Source: Saccharibacillus sp. JS10 (GTDB lineage Bacteria > Bacillota > Bacilli > Paenibacillales > Paenibacillaceae). From it: a stretch of DNA of 64,000 bases. The notes beneath the pieces were generated by a model. It was not told where the DNA came from. It did not search any database and saw only the letters and a program-made list of their open reading frames with translations. This document shows, piece by piece, positions 43,617 to 51,948 of the stretch. The stretch lies in contig NZ_JANFNS010000001.1 in assembly GCF_024436065.1 (NCBI RefSeq), forward strand, positions 496,001 through 560,000, given 5' to 3'. The position numbers and the translations under genes are program-made. How positions within the stretch are numbered: position 1 is the stretch's first letter; every line of letters starts with the position of its first letter.

Positions 43617-44966
43617 TTATACCGAAGCTTCTACCGTACTCGGCTGTTGCCGCTGAGCCGTATAGCGATTTTCCGGAATAGGTACTCCTAGATTTCCGCG
43701 TAGCGTATCCGATTCATAGTCAAGACGGTATAATCCGCGCTCCTGCAAAATCGGAACGACATGATCCACAAAGCTTCGCAGACCGCTCGGAAGATCTGTA
43801 TGAACGATAAAACCATCTGCCGCTTCTGCTTCGAACCACTCCTGAATTCGGTCTGCTACATCTTCTGCGGTTCCGATAAAAGCTGTTTTTGGCGTTGCCG
43901 AACGAAGCGCGACTTGGCGTAGCGTGAGTCCTTGTTCTTTTGCGTCTTGCTTGATTTTATCTGTACCGCTTTTAAAAGAATTACTGCCTATATCTCCTAA
44001 ATCCGGGAACGGTGCGTCTAATTCGTACTGCGAAAAGTCATGATGGTCGAAAAACCGTCCGAGATACTCTAGCGCTTTTTCAATCGTCATCAGCGAAGCG
44101 ATTTCTTGATATTTGGCTTCTGCTTCTTCTCGCGTTGCTCCGACAATCGGATTGATTCCCGGCAGGATCGCAATGTCTTGAGCTTGCCGCCCATTCGCGA
44201 TCGCACGCTGCTTTACATCCCGGTAAAAAGCTTGTGCATCTTCCAAACGTTCATGTCCGGTAAACACCGTATCCGCCGAGCGAGCCGCCAAGCTTTTGCC
44301 TGCTTCAGAAGAACCGGCTTGAAACACAACAGGCTGCCCTTGCTTCGAGCGATCAATATTCAAAGGCCCTTCCACCGAAAAATAACGTCCTGTATGATTC
44401 AGCGTATGTAGCTTATCGGGATCGAAAAAGACACCCGACTCTTTATCGCGGACAAAAGCATCGTCTTCCCACGAATCCCATAATCCGCGTACCACATCCA
44501 AATGTTCCTCCGCGATTTCATACCGATCGGCATGTGCAGGATGATTGCGAATATTGTGGTTACGCGCGCTGCCTTCAAGCGGAGAAGTCACGACATTCCA
44601 CCCTGCGCGTCCGCCGCTGATTTTATCGAGTGAAGCAAATTGACGAGCAACGGTAAAAGGTTCGCTGTATGAAGTAGACAAGGTGCCGACCAGACCGATA
44701 TGACTCGTTACAGCAGCCAGCGCAGACAAAATCGTCAACGGTTCAAAACGGTTTAAAAAATGCGGGATCGATTTTTCATTGATATACAGACCGTCTGCGA
44801 TAAACACCAGATCGAACTTGCCTTCTTCTGCGGTCAACGCTTGGCGTTTGTAAAAGTCTAGGTTAACACTCGCATCGCTCAATACTTTGGGATGTCTCCA
44901 ACCTGTAATGCTTCCGCCTACTCCGTGAATAATGGCTCCGAATTTCAATTTACGCGAATCTGTCAT
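43617..44966 (-). CDS. NtaA/SnaA/DszA-type FMN-dependent monooxygenase
   Basis: 449 residues, luciferase superfamily. It matches the large-subunit group that includes nitrilotriacetate and dibenzothiophene-sulfone monooxygenases. Recognisable pieces are [11 protein letters not shown], the active-site-region NPHF-like [17 protein letters not shown], and [18 protein letters not shown]. Family members oxidise C-S or C-N bonds to release sulphur or nitrogen, so sulphur scavenging is a reasonable guess. ATG at 44966 follows GGCGGAGAACAC. First gene of the two-gene operon. Confidence 0.88.
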   Translation of the reverse strand: MTDSRKLKFGAIIHGVGGSITGWRHPKVLSDASVNLDFYKRQALTAEEGKFDLVFIADGLYINEKSIPHFLNRFEPLTILSALAAVTSHIGLVGTLSTSYSEPFTVARQFASLDKISGGRAGWNVVTSPLEGSARNHNIRNHPAHADRYEIAEEHLDVVRGLWDSWEDDAFVRDKESGVFFDPDKLHTLNHTGRYFSVEGPLNIDRSKQGQPVVFQAGSSEAGKSLAARSADTVFTGHERLEDAQAFYRDVKQRAIANGRQAQDIAILPGINPIVGATREEAEAKYQEIASLMTIEKALEYLGRFFDHHDFSQYELDAPFPDLGDIGSNSFKSGTDKIKQDAKEQGLTLRQVALRSATPKTAFIGTAEDVADRIQEWFEAEAADGFIVHTDLPSGLRSFVDHVVPILQERGLYRLDYESDTLRGNLGVPIPENRYTAQRQQPSTVEASV

Positions 44967-45041
44967 GTGTTCTCCGCCTCTCTATAATTGAGCTAAACCA
45001 TTTAATTCCGATAGACTTTGTTAGGATTAGTGTTGAAAAGA

Positions 45042-45070
45042 AGCTTATCATCGTCTTCCCGGAGGGTCAA
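45042..45070 (-). promoter_or_regulatory. Promoter of the flavin monooxygenase operon
   Basis: Minus strand: -35 TTGACC (45065-45070), 17-bp spacer, -10 TAAGCT (45042-45047). Confidence 0.6.
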
Positions 45071-45086
45071 TCTTTTCGCTCATAGA

Positions 45087-45115
45087 CATTTTCTATATAG
45101 ATATAGAAGAAAATG
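45087..45115. promoter_or_regulatory. Imperfect dyad upstream of the monooxygenase promoter
   Basis: CATTTTCTATA and TATAGAAGAAAATG form an inverted repeat just upstream of the -35. This is the usual place for an activator site. Confidence 0.4.
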
Positions 45116-45144
45116 ATACGATCTTTTTCGATAAACGATACACA

Positions 45145-45191
45145 AAGAAACCCGCGCCCAACACCGATCTCGATCGTCGGCAGAACGCAGG
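45145..45191 (-). terminator. Terminator of the UbiD gene
   Basis: Minus-strand stem CCTGCG with CGCGGG and an inner CCGACGAT / ATCGG stem, followed by TTTCTTTG. Confidence 0.6.
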
Positions 45192-45239
45192 TACATTTTT
45201 GAAAAAAGGATAGATTCGAAAATTCAGATCATTATTCGA

Positions 45240-47084
45240 TTATGGACGTAACGTTCTTAAAATCCCCAGACTTCCGCTAGGTTCGAACAACCGCTCGATA
45301 CGTTGAACAACATCTGGATCTTGGATCAGCGGCGGGGCTTGATGCGGCTTCGTCCGGGCGTCAATGATGAGCGTGTCGCACCCCCAATGTTTGTGCGTAT
45401 ACCCCGCCCCTATACCGTGAATGTCATGAGACGGATTGCTTCGTGTAAAAGTTGCCCATAAGAAATTATCGAAAGCAGCACTCATAAACGCTGTATCGTC
45501 GCATAAAACGATCATCGGACAATCCTCCAATGAACCGCGTGCCGAAATTTCATCCGTTAGCGCTTGAATCTGTACATCTACAGTATCGTAGTCAACAAAA
45601 GCAGGCCCTTGCAATAGCGCAACCCCTGGCATCGCCATAGCAGCATGTCCAAATTCTCCTGATAAATCTTGCAAAAGTTTAGGCACGGTAGGACTCAATT
45701 GACGAATTGGCTTACCTACAGCCGCGAAAACCACTTTACTGCCGCTATTCAGCCCTGTACCCGAATAATCCAAAGTATCGATTGTGGTGTTCGTTTGAAA
45801 ATGTAAATCGCGCTTCAAATCAATCCGCTGCAAAATATGCGCGAACAAAGCTTGAATATCGTGCGCATTGACCGGAACATCGTCTTCAGCAGCAATCCAT
45901 AAATATTTAGCCAGACTTAATTGCCCGGTTCCCAAAATCCGGTTCGCAATGGTCAAAAGTTCTGCCGGACGCTGAACTGGCTGATAAGGCGTATACCGTT
46001 CGCTACCTACAGCCAGAAGCAGTGGATGAACACCAGCAGCATCGACAGCATGGACTTCTTTGACGCCCGGAATTTCTTGCTGGATCGCTCCGCCTGTCAA
46101 TTCATGGATTAACGCGCCAAACGCCGTATCTTCCTGAGGCGGGCGACCGACTACCGTAAACGGATAAACCGCATTTTTTTTCGCAAATACTTTATGAACG
46201 CGCATCACCGGGAATTCATGCACAAGGCTGTAATACCCCAAATGATCGCCAAACGGCCCTTCCGGCTTCGTTTCGTCGGGATAAATCTCTCCAGTGATCA
46301 CAAAGTCGGCATCATGGCTCACGCAATACCCATCTACATAGCTATACCGAAAATGCCGACCTGATAACAATCCGGCAAAAGTTAATTCGCTCAACCCTTC
46401 GGGAAGTGGCATCACAGCAGACAACGTATGCGCCGGAGGCCCACCGATAAAGCAACTGACTTTGAGCGGTTCTCCCCGCTTAGCGGCTTTGGACTGATGC
46501 ACGCCGATCCCGCGATGGATCTGATAATGCACACCGATTTCACGGTCTTGTTCATATTCGTTGCCGCTCAGCTGTATCCGGTACATCCCAAGATTGGCAT
46601 TCATCACACCCGGTTTATCTGGATCTTCGCTATAGACTTGCGGCAATGTAACAAAAGCTCCTCCGTCGTTCGGCCAGCTTTTGATCATCGGCAGATCGGA
46701 TATCCGAATTTCTTCGAAATCGGCAGGTAAACTCGACTTTTTGATCGGCAACGCTTTGCGTGCTGCAAACCCTGTTCCCGCGTAATGGTGCGGCTGTTTG
46801 AGCGCCTTCATCGGATCATTACGCAGAGCAATTACTTCTTGCGTCGACTCCCACGTATCGCGGAATATATATTTGCTGCGCTCGATCGTGCCGAATAAAT
46901 TAGAAATCGCGCCGTATTTCGAACCTTTTACCTTTTCAAAATACAAAGCCGGCCCACCGGATTCAAAAGCTTTTAAATGAATAGCCGCCATCTCTAAATT
47001 CGGATCGACTTCTTCGGTAATTCGGATCAAATGTCCGGCATTTTCCATATCCGTAATACACTCTTGCATGCTGCGATAGGTCAT
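45240..47084 (-). CDS. UbiD family decarboxylase (prenyl-FMN dependent)
   Basis: 614 residues, longer than the ~490 of classical UbiD. It opens MTYRSMQECITDMENAGHLI, then VDPNLEMAAIH. The prFMN/metal site region is seen in YRIQLSGNEYEQDREIGVHY and GEIYPDETKPEGPFGDHLGYY, which contains the catalytic Glu-rich loop. The substrate loop HKVFAKKNAVYPFTVVGRPPQED is also present. Such enzymes reversibly decarboxylate aromatic or unsaturated acids and need prenylated FMN made by UbiX. No ubiX lies in this window. ATG at 47084 is downstream of AAGGAG (12-nt spacing). Confidence 0.88.
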   Translation of the reverse strand: MTYRSMQECITDMENAGHLIRITEEVDPNLEMAAIHLKAFESGGPALYFEKVKGSKYGAISNLFGTIERSKYIFRDTWESTQEVIALRNDPMKALKQPHHYAGTGFAARKALPIKKSSLPADFEEIRISDLPMIKSWPNDGGAFVTLPQVYSEDPDKPGVMNANLGMYRIQLSGNEYEQDREIGVHYQIHRGIGVHQSKAAKRGEPLKVSCFIGGPPAHTLSAVMPLPEGLSELTFAGLLSGRHFRYSYVDGYCVSHDADFVITGEIYPDETKPEGPFGDHLGYYSLVHEFPVMRVHKVFAKKNAVYPFTVVGRPPQEDTAFGALIHELTGGAIQQEIPGVKEVHAVDAAGVHPLLLAVGSERYTPYQPVQRPAELLTIANRILGTGQLSLAKYLWIAAEDDVPVNAHDIQALFAHILQRIDLKRDLHFQTNTTIDTLDYSGTGLNSGSKVVFAAVGKPIRQLSPTVPKLLQDLSGEFGHAAMAMPGVALLQGPAFVDYDTVDVQIQALTDEISARGSLEDCPMIVLCDDTAFMSAAFDNFLWATFTRSNPSHDIHGIGAGYTHKHWGCDTLIIDARTKPHQAPPLIQDPDVVQRIERLFEPSGSLGILRTLRP

Positions 47085-47292
47085 AGAATTCAAAGGCTCC
47101 TTATTTCCGTTATCGTGATCTTTTTATTTTACCTTACGCCAAGAAAGTTCGCCAATTCACGAACGACACTGATCTCTTTAGAGATATTTTAAATAAAAAA
47201 ACCTCTATTTTTGTCGAAAATCTTAAGTCCCATAAGTTGAAGCCGATATAAAAGAAGGTGTAGAGAAAAATAGAGAGATAGGAGAAATCAAT

Positions 47293-47640
47293 ATGACACA
47301 ACCGTATACCATTTCTATTCAACAATCTTCAAAAAAGGTCGAGATGCAAGTCACAGGTACATTCACTTTGGAAGACTACCAAAACTTTGTTCGTGATTAT
47401 GCAAAAATGGCGGCTTCGATCGATGCCAAATCGTTTACCCTTGAAGTCGATTGCCGGGGTATGGATCTGCTGTCGACGGAAGAAGTCGATAAGCTCAAAG
47501 GATCTTTCACGAGCTACAAAGAAACAGGATTCGAAAAAGTAATCTTTATTATCAGCCCTTCGCAAACAATTATCAAAATGCAATTGGGACGCGTCGCACG
47601 CGAAGCGGGTCTGAGCAATCACGAAATCATTACGAAATAA
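47293..47640 (+). CDS. STAS-like protein, unknown function
   Basis: 115 residues with an alternating strand-helix pattern resembling a STAS/anti-sigma antagonist fold. It has a strand FTLEVDCRGMDLLSTEEVDKL, the place where STAS proteins carry the phosphorylatable Ser, and a strand KVIFIISPSQ. A similar pattern is found in SpoIIAA/RsbV-like proteins, but the DSSGLG core is absent. GGAG lies 8 nt before the ATG. A terminator follows, so it is separate from the KAS III gene. Assignment is tentative. Confidence 0.6.
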   Translation: MTQPYTISIQQSSKKVEMQVTGTFTLEDYQNFVRDYAKMAASIDAKSFTLEVDCRGMDLLSTEEVDKLKGSFTSYKETGFEKVIFIISPSQTIIKMQLGRVAREAGLSNHEIITK

Positions 47641-47662
47641 TTGAGTCGATCGATTTGGATTG

Positions 47663-47708
47663 AGGCTCCTACTCGGATAAAACAGTCCGGGTATGGAGCT
47701 TTATTTTT
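47663..47708 (+). terminator. Terminator with possible alternative fold
   Basis: GGCTCC and CTCGGA pair with TCCGGG and GGAGC, followed by TTTATTTTT. The TCCGGGTATG part can also pair with CATACCGGA just downstream (47709-47717). Confidence 0.7.
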
Positions 47709-47759
47709 CATACCGGATACACTTTTTAATCGAATACCGAAACCGAAGGAGAATACAAA

Positions 47760-48746
47760 ATGAGCTCTGTGCATATTAAAGCTGTAGATATTTATCACCC
47801 GCAAAATGCAGTCGGAAACGATTTTTACTTCGATCATTTTGATCGCAAAAACAACGATATTCGCCGCTTCATGGAACATATGGGACGGGAGTCTCGTTAC
47901 GTGATCGATAATGACGAAGAAAATAGTCTAACGATGGGAATCGAAGCTGCCAAAAAAGTGTTGGCAAAAGCAAATCTGCAAGGAACAGATATCGATATGG
48001 TCGTTTTTTCGACTCAGGTTCCTGAAACGACTTTCCCGGTCAACGCCCTTTATATTCATGCAGCGATTGGAGCAGATTCGAATGCAATGGTGCTTGATTC
48101 CAATGCTAACTGTGCAGGTATGGTCGTCGCGGTCGATCATGCCAGTCGTTATATGCTGACAAGCCCGCATATTCGCCGTGCTCTAATCGTCGGTTCGGAT
48201 TATAATACGCTGATCAGCGATCCGGAAGATGCGGTGACGTACGCGAATTACGGCGATGCCGCGGCGGCGGTTATTTTGGAACGTAGCGAAGCCAAAGGTG
48301 GATTTATCGATTCGATCTACCATACCGATCCGGTCAACCGGGACTTTATTCGTTATCCGGCTGAAGGTTTGGCGAAAACGGTCAAACACGGCTCGGACAA
48401 CAAACATATTTTGTGGTTGCCCTTTGAAGCTCATGCTGCGATGCCGCCGACTTTCGAGATGATGGAAAGCTTGCTGGCTCGTCATGGGCTGACACCGCAA
48501 GAGGTCGGTAGTTATTGTCTGTCACAATTTTCGCTCGAAAATGTGCGTAAGATTCAAAGTCAATTCGAACTGAATGATCAACAGATGATCTATGTGGGAG
48601 ACCGGTTTGGATATACAGGGACAAGTAGCCCGTTTATCGCGCTGTATGAAGCGGTGGAAACTGGACGTGTGAAGCGTGGGGATTATGTGTTGTTTTGGTC
48701 GATTGGATCGGGATTTCAGCTCGTGGCGATGTTGTTTCGGTATTGA
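47760..48746 (+). CDS. Ketoacyl-ACP synthase III-like protein lacking two of three triad residues
   Basis: 328 residues with the thiolase fold of FabH. The nucleophile Cys is present in DSNANCAGMV. The His of the HQAN motif is missing: the aligned segment reads LSQFSLENVRKI. The Asn of GNTS is missing too: RFGYTGTSSPFIAL. The overall length and the start SSVHIKAVDIYHPQN fit the family. KAS III enzymes join acyl-CoA to malonyl-ACP or acyl acceptors. Loss of His and Asn suggests a transacylase or other non-decarboxylating reaction. No pathway genes adjoin. AAGGAG lies 8 nt before the ATG. Confidence 0.85.
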   Translation: MSSVHIKAVDIYHPQNAVGNDFYFDHFDRKNNDIRRFMEHMGRESRYVIDNDEENSLTMGIEAAKKVLAKANLQGTDIDMVVFSTQVPETTFPVNALYIHAAIGADSNAMVLDSNANCAGMVVAVDHASRYMLTSPHIRRALIVGSDYNTLISDPEDAVTYANYGDAAAAVILERSEAKGGFIDSIYHTDPVNRDFIRYPAEGLAKTVKHGSDNKHILWLPFEAHAAMPPTFEMMESLLARHGLTPQEVGSYCLSQFSLENVRKIQSQFELNDQQMIYVGDRFGYTGTSSPFIALYEAVETGRVKRGDYVLFWSIGSGFQLVAMLFRY

Positions 48747-48760
48747 GAATAGCGCTTTGG

Positions 48761-48891
48761 AGGCGGCTGCGGGGGAAGTTTCGTTACGGTCGCGTGTTGA
48801 ACTTGGGAAGCTGGATTGAAATGTTATTGGAAGCTTCCCAAGTTCAACGGCGAACGCTGACGCTCCTTCACTGAAACTTCCCCCTTCGCCT
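48761..48891 (+). repeat. Palindromic structured element, copy 4
   Basis: It lies between the KAS III stop and the catalase terminator. Outer AGGCG / CGCCT; main stem GGGGGAAGTTTC (48771-48782) with GAAACTTCCCCC (48873-48884). The core hairpin is a perfect 15-bp stem, TTGAACTTGGGAAGC (48797-48811) with GCTTCCCAAGTTCAA (48833-48847). Conserved words are ACGGTCGCGTGTTGAA, CGGCGAACGCT and TTCACTGAA. Stems differ from copies 1-3 but remain paired. Confidence 0.88.
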
Positions 48892-48935
48892 ACTGCGCGG
48901 TTCTCCATACTTGTAGGAGTAGAGGGTTGGGGATT

Positions 48936-48979
48936 AAAAAAAGGCTGTTGTACACTTTTGGGTGTACAACAGCTTTTTT
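48936..48979 (-). terminator. Terminator of catalase (bidirectional)
   Basis: AAGGCTGTTGTACAC with GTGTACAACAGCTTTTTT; A and T tracts on both sides. Confidence 0.93.
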
Positions 48980-49009
48980 GGTACTTGAAATGCGGTTGGC
49001 ATAGGGCGT

Positions 49010-50467
49010 TTAGCGACCGCCCATGAAAGACGAAATATCGACGTTCAGGGCTTCTGCAAGACGCATGCCGTAGTGACGGTCGGCGCGGATAAAGTTGCAG
49101 ATTGCGCGAAGCTTTGTGTCTTCGCTGACTTGATTGAGATCGTTGACGATATTGGCGATCAGGTTGTTTTGTTCTTCGGCGGTATAAGAGCGATATTGGG
49201 CGCCGGCTTGAGAAAAATCGTCGGTTTTGAATATTTTTTGACGCGTGACATGTCCTTCGAGAGCCGGTTCGGATTCGCGGTAAGATGGATCTTCAACCGG
49301 GCTATCGGCTTCGCCGTTCGGTTCATAGTTTACTCTTGGCGAAGCAGGGTGCATATTCATCGCGCCGTCTTGTTGATGATTGCGTACAGGTGCGTACGGG
49401 CAATTCACCGGAATTTGCAGATAGTTGGCACCCAGACGATAACGTTGTGTATCCGGATAAGAGAATAAACGTCCTTGAAGGAGTTTATCTTCGGACGGTT
49501 CGATGCCCGGTACTAACGCGCTAGGTGAAAACGCAGCTTGCTCGACTTCGGAGAAAAAGTTTTGCGGATTTCGATTAAGCGTCATTGTTCCGACCGTTGT
49601 AAACGGGAATTGTTCTTCCGGCCATACCTTCGTCGGATCAAGCGGATCAAATTCGTAATTGTCTACCTGTTCAGCCGGAATCATCTGAACTTTAAGCGTC
49701 CATTCCGGGAAGTTTCCTTCTTCGATCCGGTCGAACAAATCGCGAGTCGCATGACTGAAATCTTCGCCTTGTACTTCTTTCGCTTGAGCGGCACTCAACG
49801 TACGAACGCCTTGTTTGGATTCCCATTTATATTTAATATATGTGACGTTCCCCGCTTCATTGACCCATTTGAACGCATGAACGCCAAATCCGTCCATCTC
49901 GCGATAATTTGCAGGTGTACCGTGATCGGACAACAACCAAGTCATCATATGCGTGGATTCCGGAGTACGCGTCATAAAGTCCCAGTAGCGCGAAGGTTCT
50001 TGACGATTCGATTGCGGATCAGGCTTAAGCGAATGAACCATATCCGGGAATTTCATCGCATCGCGAATAAAAAAGACCGGTAAGTGGTTGCCCACGATAT
50101 CGTAATTTCCTTCTTGCGTATACAGTTTTACAGCAAAACCGCGCGGATCACGCGCTGTTTCCGGCGAACCGGTTCCGTGAATAACGGTAGAGAATCGAAC
50201 GAATACAGGCGTTTCCAATCCTTCTTCATTCAAAAAAGCAGCGCGCGTATATGCCGACATGTTTTGCTCGGTTTTGAATACGCCGTATGCCCCTGCTCCG
50301 CGTGCATGCACGACCCGTTCTGGAATACGTTCACGATCGAAATGCGCCAGTTTTTCGAGCAGATGATAATCTTCCAACAATGCGGGACCACGAACTCCTG
50401 CTGTTCTTGAATTTTGGTTGTCGCCTACGGGTGCGCCTTGATTAGTCGTCAGTTTTGAATGTGTCAT
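49010..50467 (-). CDS. katA: Catalase (monofunctional haem, clade 3-like)
   Basis: 485 residues. Decomposes hydrogen peroxide. Distal His is in VVHARGAGAYG, Asn in DIVGNHLPVFFIRDAMKFPD, and the proximal haem-ligand Tyr in LFSYPDTQRYRLGANY. The opening KLTTNQGAPVGDNQNSRTAG and the length indicate a small-subunit catalase like B. subtilis KatA. ATG at 50467 follows GAAAGGAAG. A PerR-box-like sequence lies in its upstream region, and perR itself is encoded nearby in the same orientation, so peroxide induction is expected. Confidence 0.96.
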   Translation of the reverse strand: MTHSKLTTNQGAPVGDNQNSRTAGVRGPALLEDYHLLEKLAHFDRERIPERVVHARGAGAYGVFKTEQNMSAYTRAAFLNEEGLETPVFVRFSTVIHGTGSPETARDPRGFAVKLYTQEGNYDIVGNHLPVFFIRDAMKFPDMVHSLKPDPQSNRQEPSRYWDFMTRTPESTHMMTWLLSDHGTPANYREMDGFGVHAFKWVNEAGNVTYIKYKWESKQGVRTLSAAQAKEVQGEDFSHATRDLFDRIEEGNFPEWTLKVQMIPAEQVDNYEFDPLDPTKVWPEEQFPFTTVGTMTLNRNPQNFFSEVEQAAFSPSALVPGIEPSEDKLLQGRLFSYPDTQRYRLGANYLQIPVNCPYAPVRNHQQDGAMNMHPASPRVNYEPNGEADSPVEDPSYRESEPALEGHVTRQKIFKTDDFSQAGAQYRSYTAEEQNNLIANIVNDLNQVSEDTKLRAICNFIRADRHYGMRLAEALNVDISSFMGGR

Positions 50468-50507
50468 TGTATAATCTTCCTTTCCGAATTGAAAGTAATA
50501 AGCACAT

Positions 50508-50522
50508 TTTAGAATTAGTTTT
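50508..50522. promoter_or_regulatory. Candidate PerR box upstream of catalase
   Basis: TTAGAATTAGTTTTA matches TTATAATNATTATAA at 11 of 15 positions and shares TTAGAAT-AGT with the better perR box at 51870. Confidence 0.45.
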
Positions 50523-50613
50523 AGACCTTTTCTAAATTTATATCTGCATCTTATCATCTCATCCGGTTAGCGATCATGAGGGAATTTTAAGCTTTTGATG
50601 AAGATTATATGAA

Positions 50614-50645
50614 GGCATTACCTAAAAGTGTTTTTAGGTAATGCC
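50614..50645 (-). terminator. Strong hairpin between the response regulator gene and catalase
   Basis: GGCATTACCTAAAA (50614-50627) with TTTTAGGTAATGCC (50632-50645), perfect 14 bp. The sequence after it on the minus strand (TTCATATAATC) is only weakly T-rich. It lies immediately after the response regulator stop and probably ends or stabilises that transcript. Confidence 0.65.
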
Positions 50646-50653
50646 TGACTTAA

Positions 50654-51361
50654 TTAATCAGCTAGACGATACCCGACGCCGCGTACTGTGGCCACATACA
50701 GCGATTGACCGACGCGGTCGCCAAGCTTTTTACGTAGACTTTTTACATGCACGTCTACGACGTTGCTCCCGCCGAAATATTGGGTTCCCCAGATTCGATT
50801 CAGCATATCTTCGCGTGTCTGCACGGTACCTTGTCCTTCAATCAATTGAAGCAACAGCTCATATTCGGTCTTGGTAAGGTCGATTCGAGCACCGCTGCGG
50901 TATACCGTCATACGACGGCGATCGATACGCAAATCTTTGAAAATAAGTTGATCACGTAGGTGCTCGATATTCGTGGAAGCTTCAATATCCGAAGTACGTA
51001 CAGCTTCACTGCGCAAAATGCGACGAACGTGATGTAAGCCTTCTTGCGGACGAGCCGGCCATACAAGCAATTCTTCGTGAGCAGCAATACTGCCGTCTGT
51101 ACCCAACATTTGTTCATCTACCAAAAACAATGTCGGAACTGCTGCATGTACGGGGTGCATATTTTCACGGAACGCGCCAACCGGATCTTCATCTTGCGAG
51201 CCGCTCACATCGAAAATAAGCAGATCCGCTTGTAGCGCCCCGGCTTCGGAATGTTCCCAGCGATGAAAGACAAGTACGTCGAAGCAAGCTTCCATCAACG
51301 TTCGCATTAACTCGTGCATCCGTCCGGGGAAAGGGCTGACAATAATAATTCGTCTTGTCAT
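50654..51361 (-). CDS. Winged-helix response regulator with degenerate receiver
   Basis: 235 residues. The C-terminal half is a standard OmpR-type winged helix (LTKTEYELLLQLIEGQGTVQ, then NVVDVHVKSLRKKL and ATVRGVGYRLAD). The N-terminal domain follows the receiver pattern, but the acidic pair after strand 1 is SP (IIIVSPFPG) and the conserved Lys region reads LVWPARP. A possible acceptor Asp remains in LLIFDVSG. It is probably not controlled by ordinary phosphorylation. An alternative ATG at 51406 overlaps the perR stop as ATGA; I prefer 51361 because of GGAAG upstream. It is co-transcribed with perR, and no kinase is adjacent. Confidence 0.85.
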   Translation of the reverse strand: MTRRIIIVSPFPGRMHELMRTLMEACFDVLVFHRWEHSEAGALQADLLIFDVSGSQDEDPVGAFRENMHPVHAAVPTLFLVDEQMLGTDGSIAAHEELLVWPARPQEGLHHVRRILRSEAVRTSDIEASTNIEHLRDQLIFKDLRIDRRRMTVYRSGARIDLTKTEYELLLQLIEGQGTVQTREDMLNRIWGTQYFGGSNVVDVHVKSLRKKLGDRVGQSLYVATVRGVGYRLAD

Positions 51362-51402
51362 TTCGCAGACTTCCGGCATTGGCGACGACATATCAAATAC
51401 GG

Positions 51403-51798
51403 TCATTTCTTGCGCTTGCTTTTGCATTCTGCACACACCCCTTCGACTACGATATGAGCACCTGCCACTTCGTATCCGGTTTCTTCAGCAACTTGAGTCA
51501 TCCATGATTCCGGGATAGCTGTCATCACTTCATCTACGCGTCCGCATACTTCACATACAATATGCTGATGATCATCGGTGCGCGCATCGTAACGGCTTGC
51601 CGTTTCGCCAAGCTTAAGTTCACGAATTAAGTCTTTATCAGTCAAATAGCGTAGCGAATTATAGACCGTTCCATACGCAAAGCTATGACCGCGTTCTACC
51701 AATCGATTCATCACATCGGCTGCCGTCGGGTGATCTTCCGCAGTACGCACGATATCGTAAACGGCTTGGCGCTGCGTTGTTAAGTTGATTGTTTTCAT
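51403..51798 (-). CDS. perR: Fur-family peroxide regulator (PerR-like)
   Basis: 131 residues. The winged helix includes HPTAADVMNRL and YGTVYNSLRYL. PerR-type regulatory metal ligands are visible: His in EDHPTAAD, Asp in SRYDART, and His pair in DDHQH. Structural zinc cysteines are CEVC and CAEC. At the position of PerR Asp104 the sequence is CGRVDE, which places Glu there as in Fur. Context (catalase downstream, PerR box over its own -10) supports PerR. The response regulator gene follows, overlapping or near-overlapping. Confidence 0.85.
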   Translation of the reverse strand: MKTINLTTQRQAVYDIVRTAEDHPTAADVMNRLVERGHSFAYGTVYNSLRYLTDKDLIRELKLGETASRYDARTDDHQHIVCEVCGRVDEVMTAIPESWMTQVAEETGYEVAGAHIVVEGVCAECKSKRKK

Positions 51799-51869
51799 TA
51801 GGGCATTCCTCTTTTATGTGTAATTTTAATAGTTGGATAAGGATGAATTTCATTCTCATTCATTTCAAT

Positions 51870-51906
51870 TTAGAATAAGTATAAATCTATTTTAAAAAGG
51901 AATCAA
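51870..51906 (-). promoter_or_regulatory. perR promoter with overlapping PerR box
   Basis: Minus strand: -35 TTGATT (51901-51906), 17-bp spacer, -10 TATACT (51878-51883). TTAGAATAAGTATAA (51870-51884) matches the PerR consensus at 13 of 15 positions and covers the -10, so autorepression is expected. Confidence 0.75.
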
Positions 51907-51948
51907 GGTTCAACTAGGAAATTAGACACAAAATCATTCTATTAAAAT

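Noticed and set aside
5278-48891. The palindromic elements as insertion-sequence remnants or MITEs
   Set aside because: The terminal arms are not constant between copies, no target duplication is evident and there is no transposase. Variable but paired arms fit structure better. Mobility cannot be excluded.
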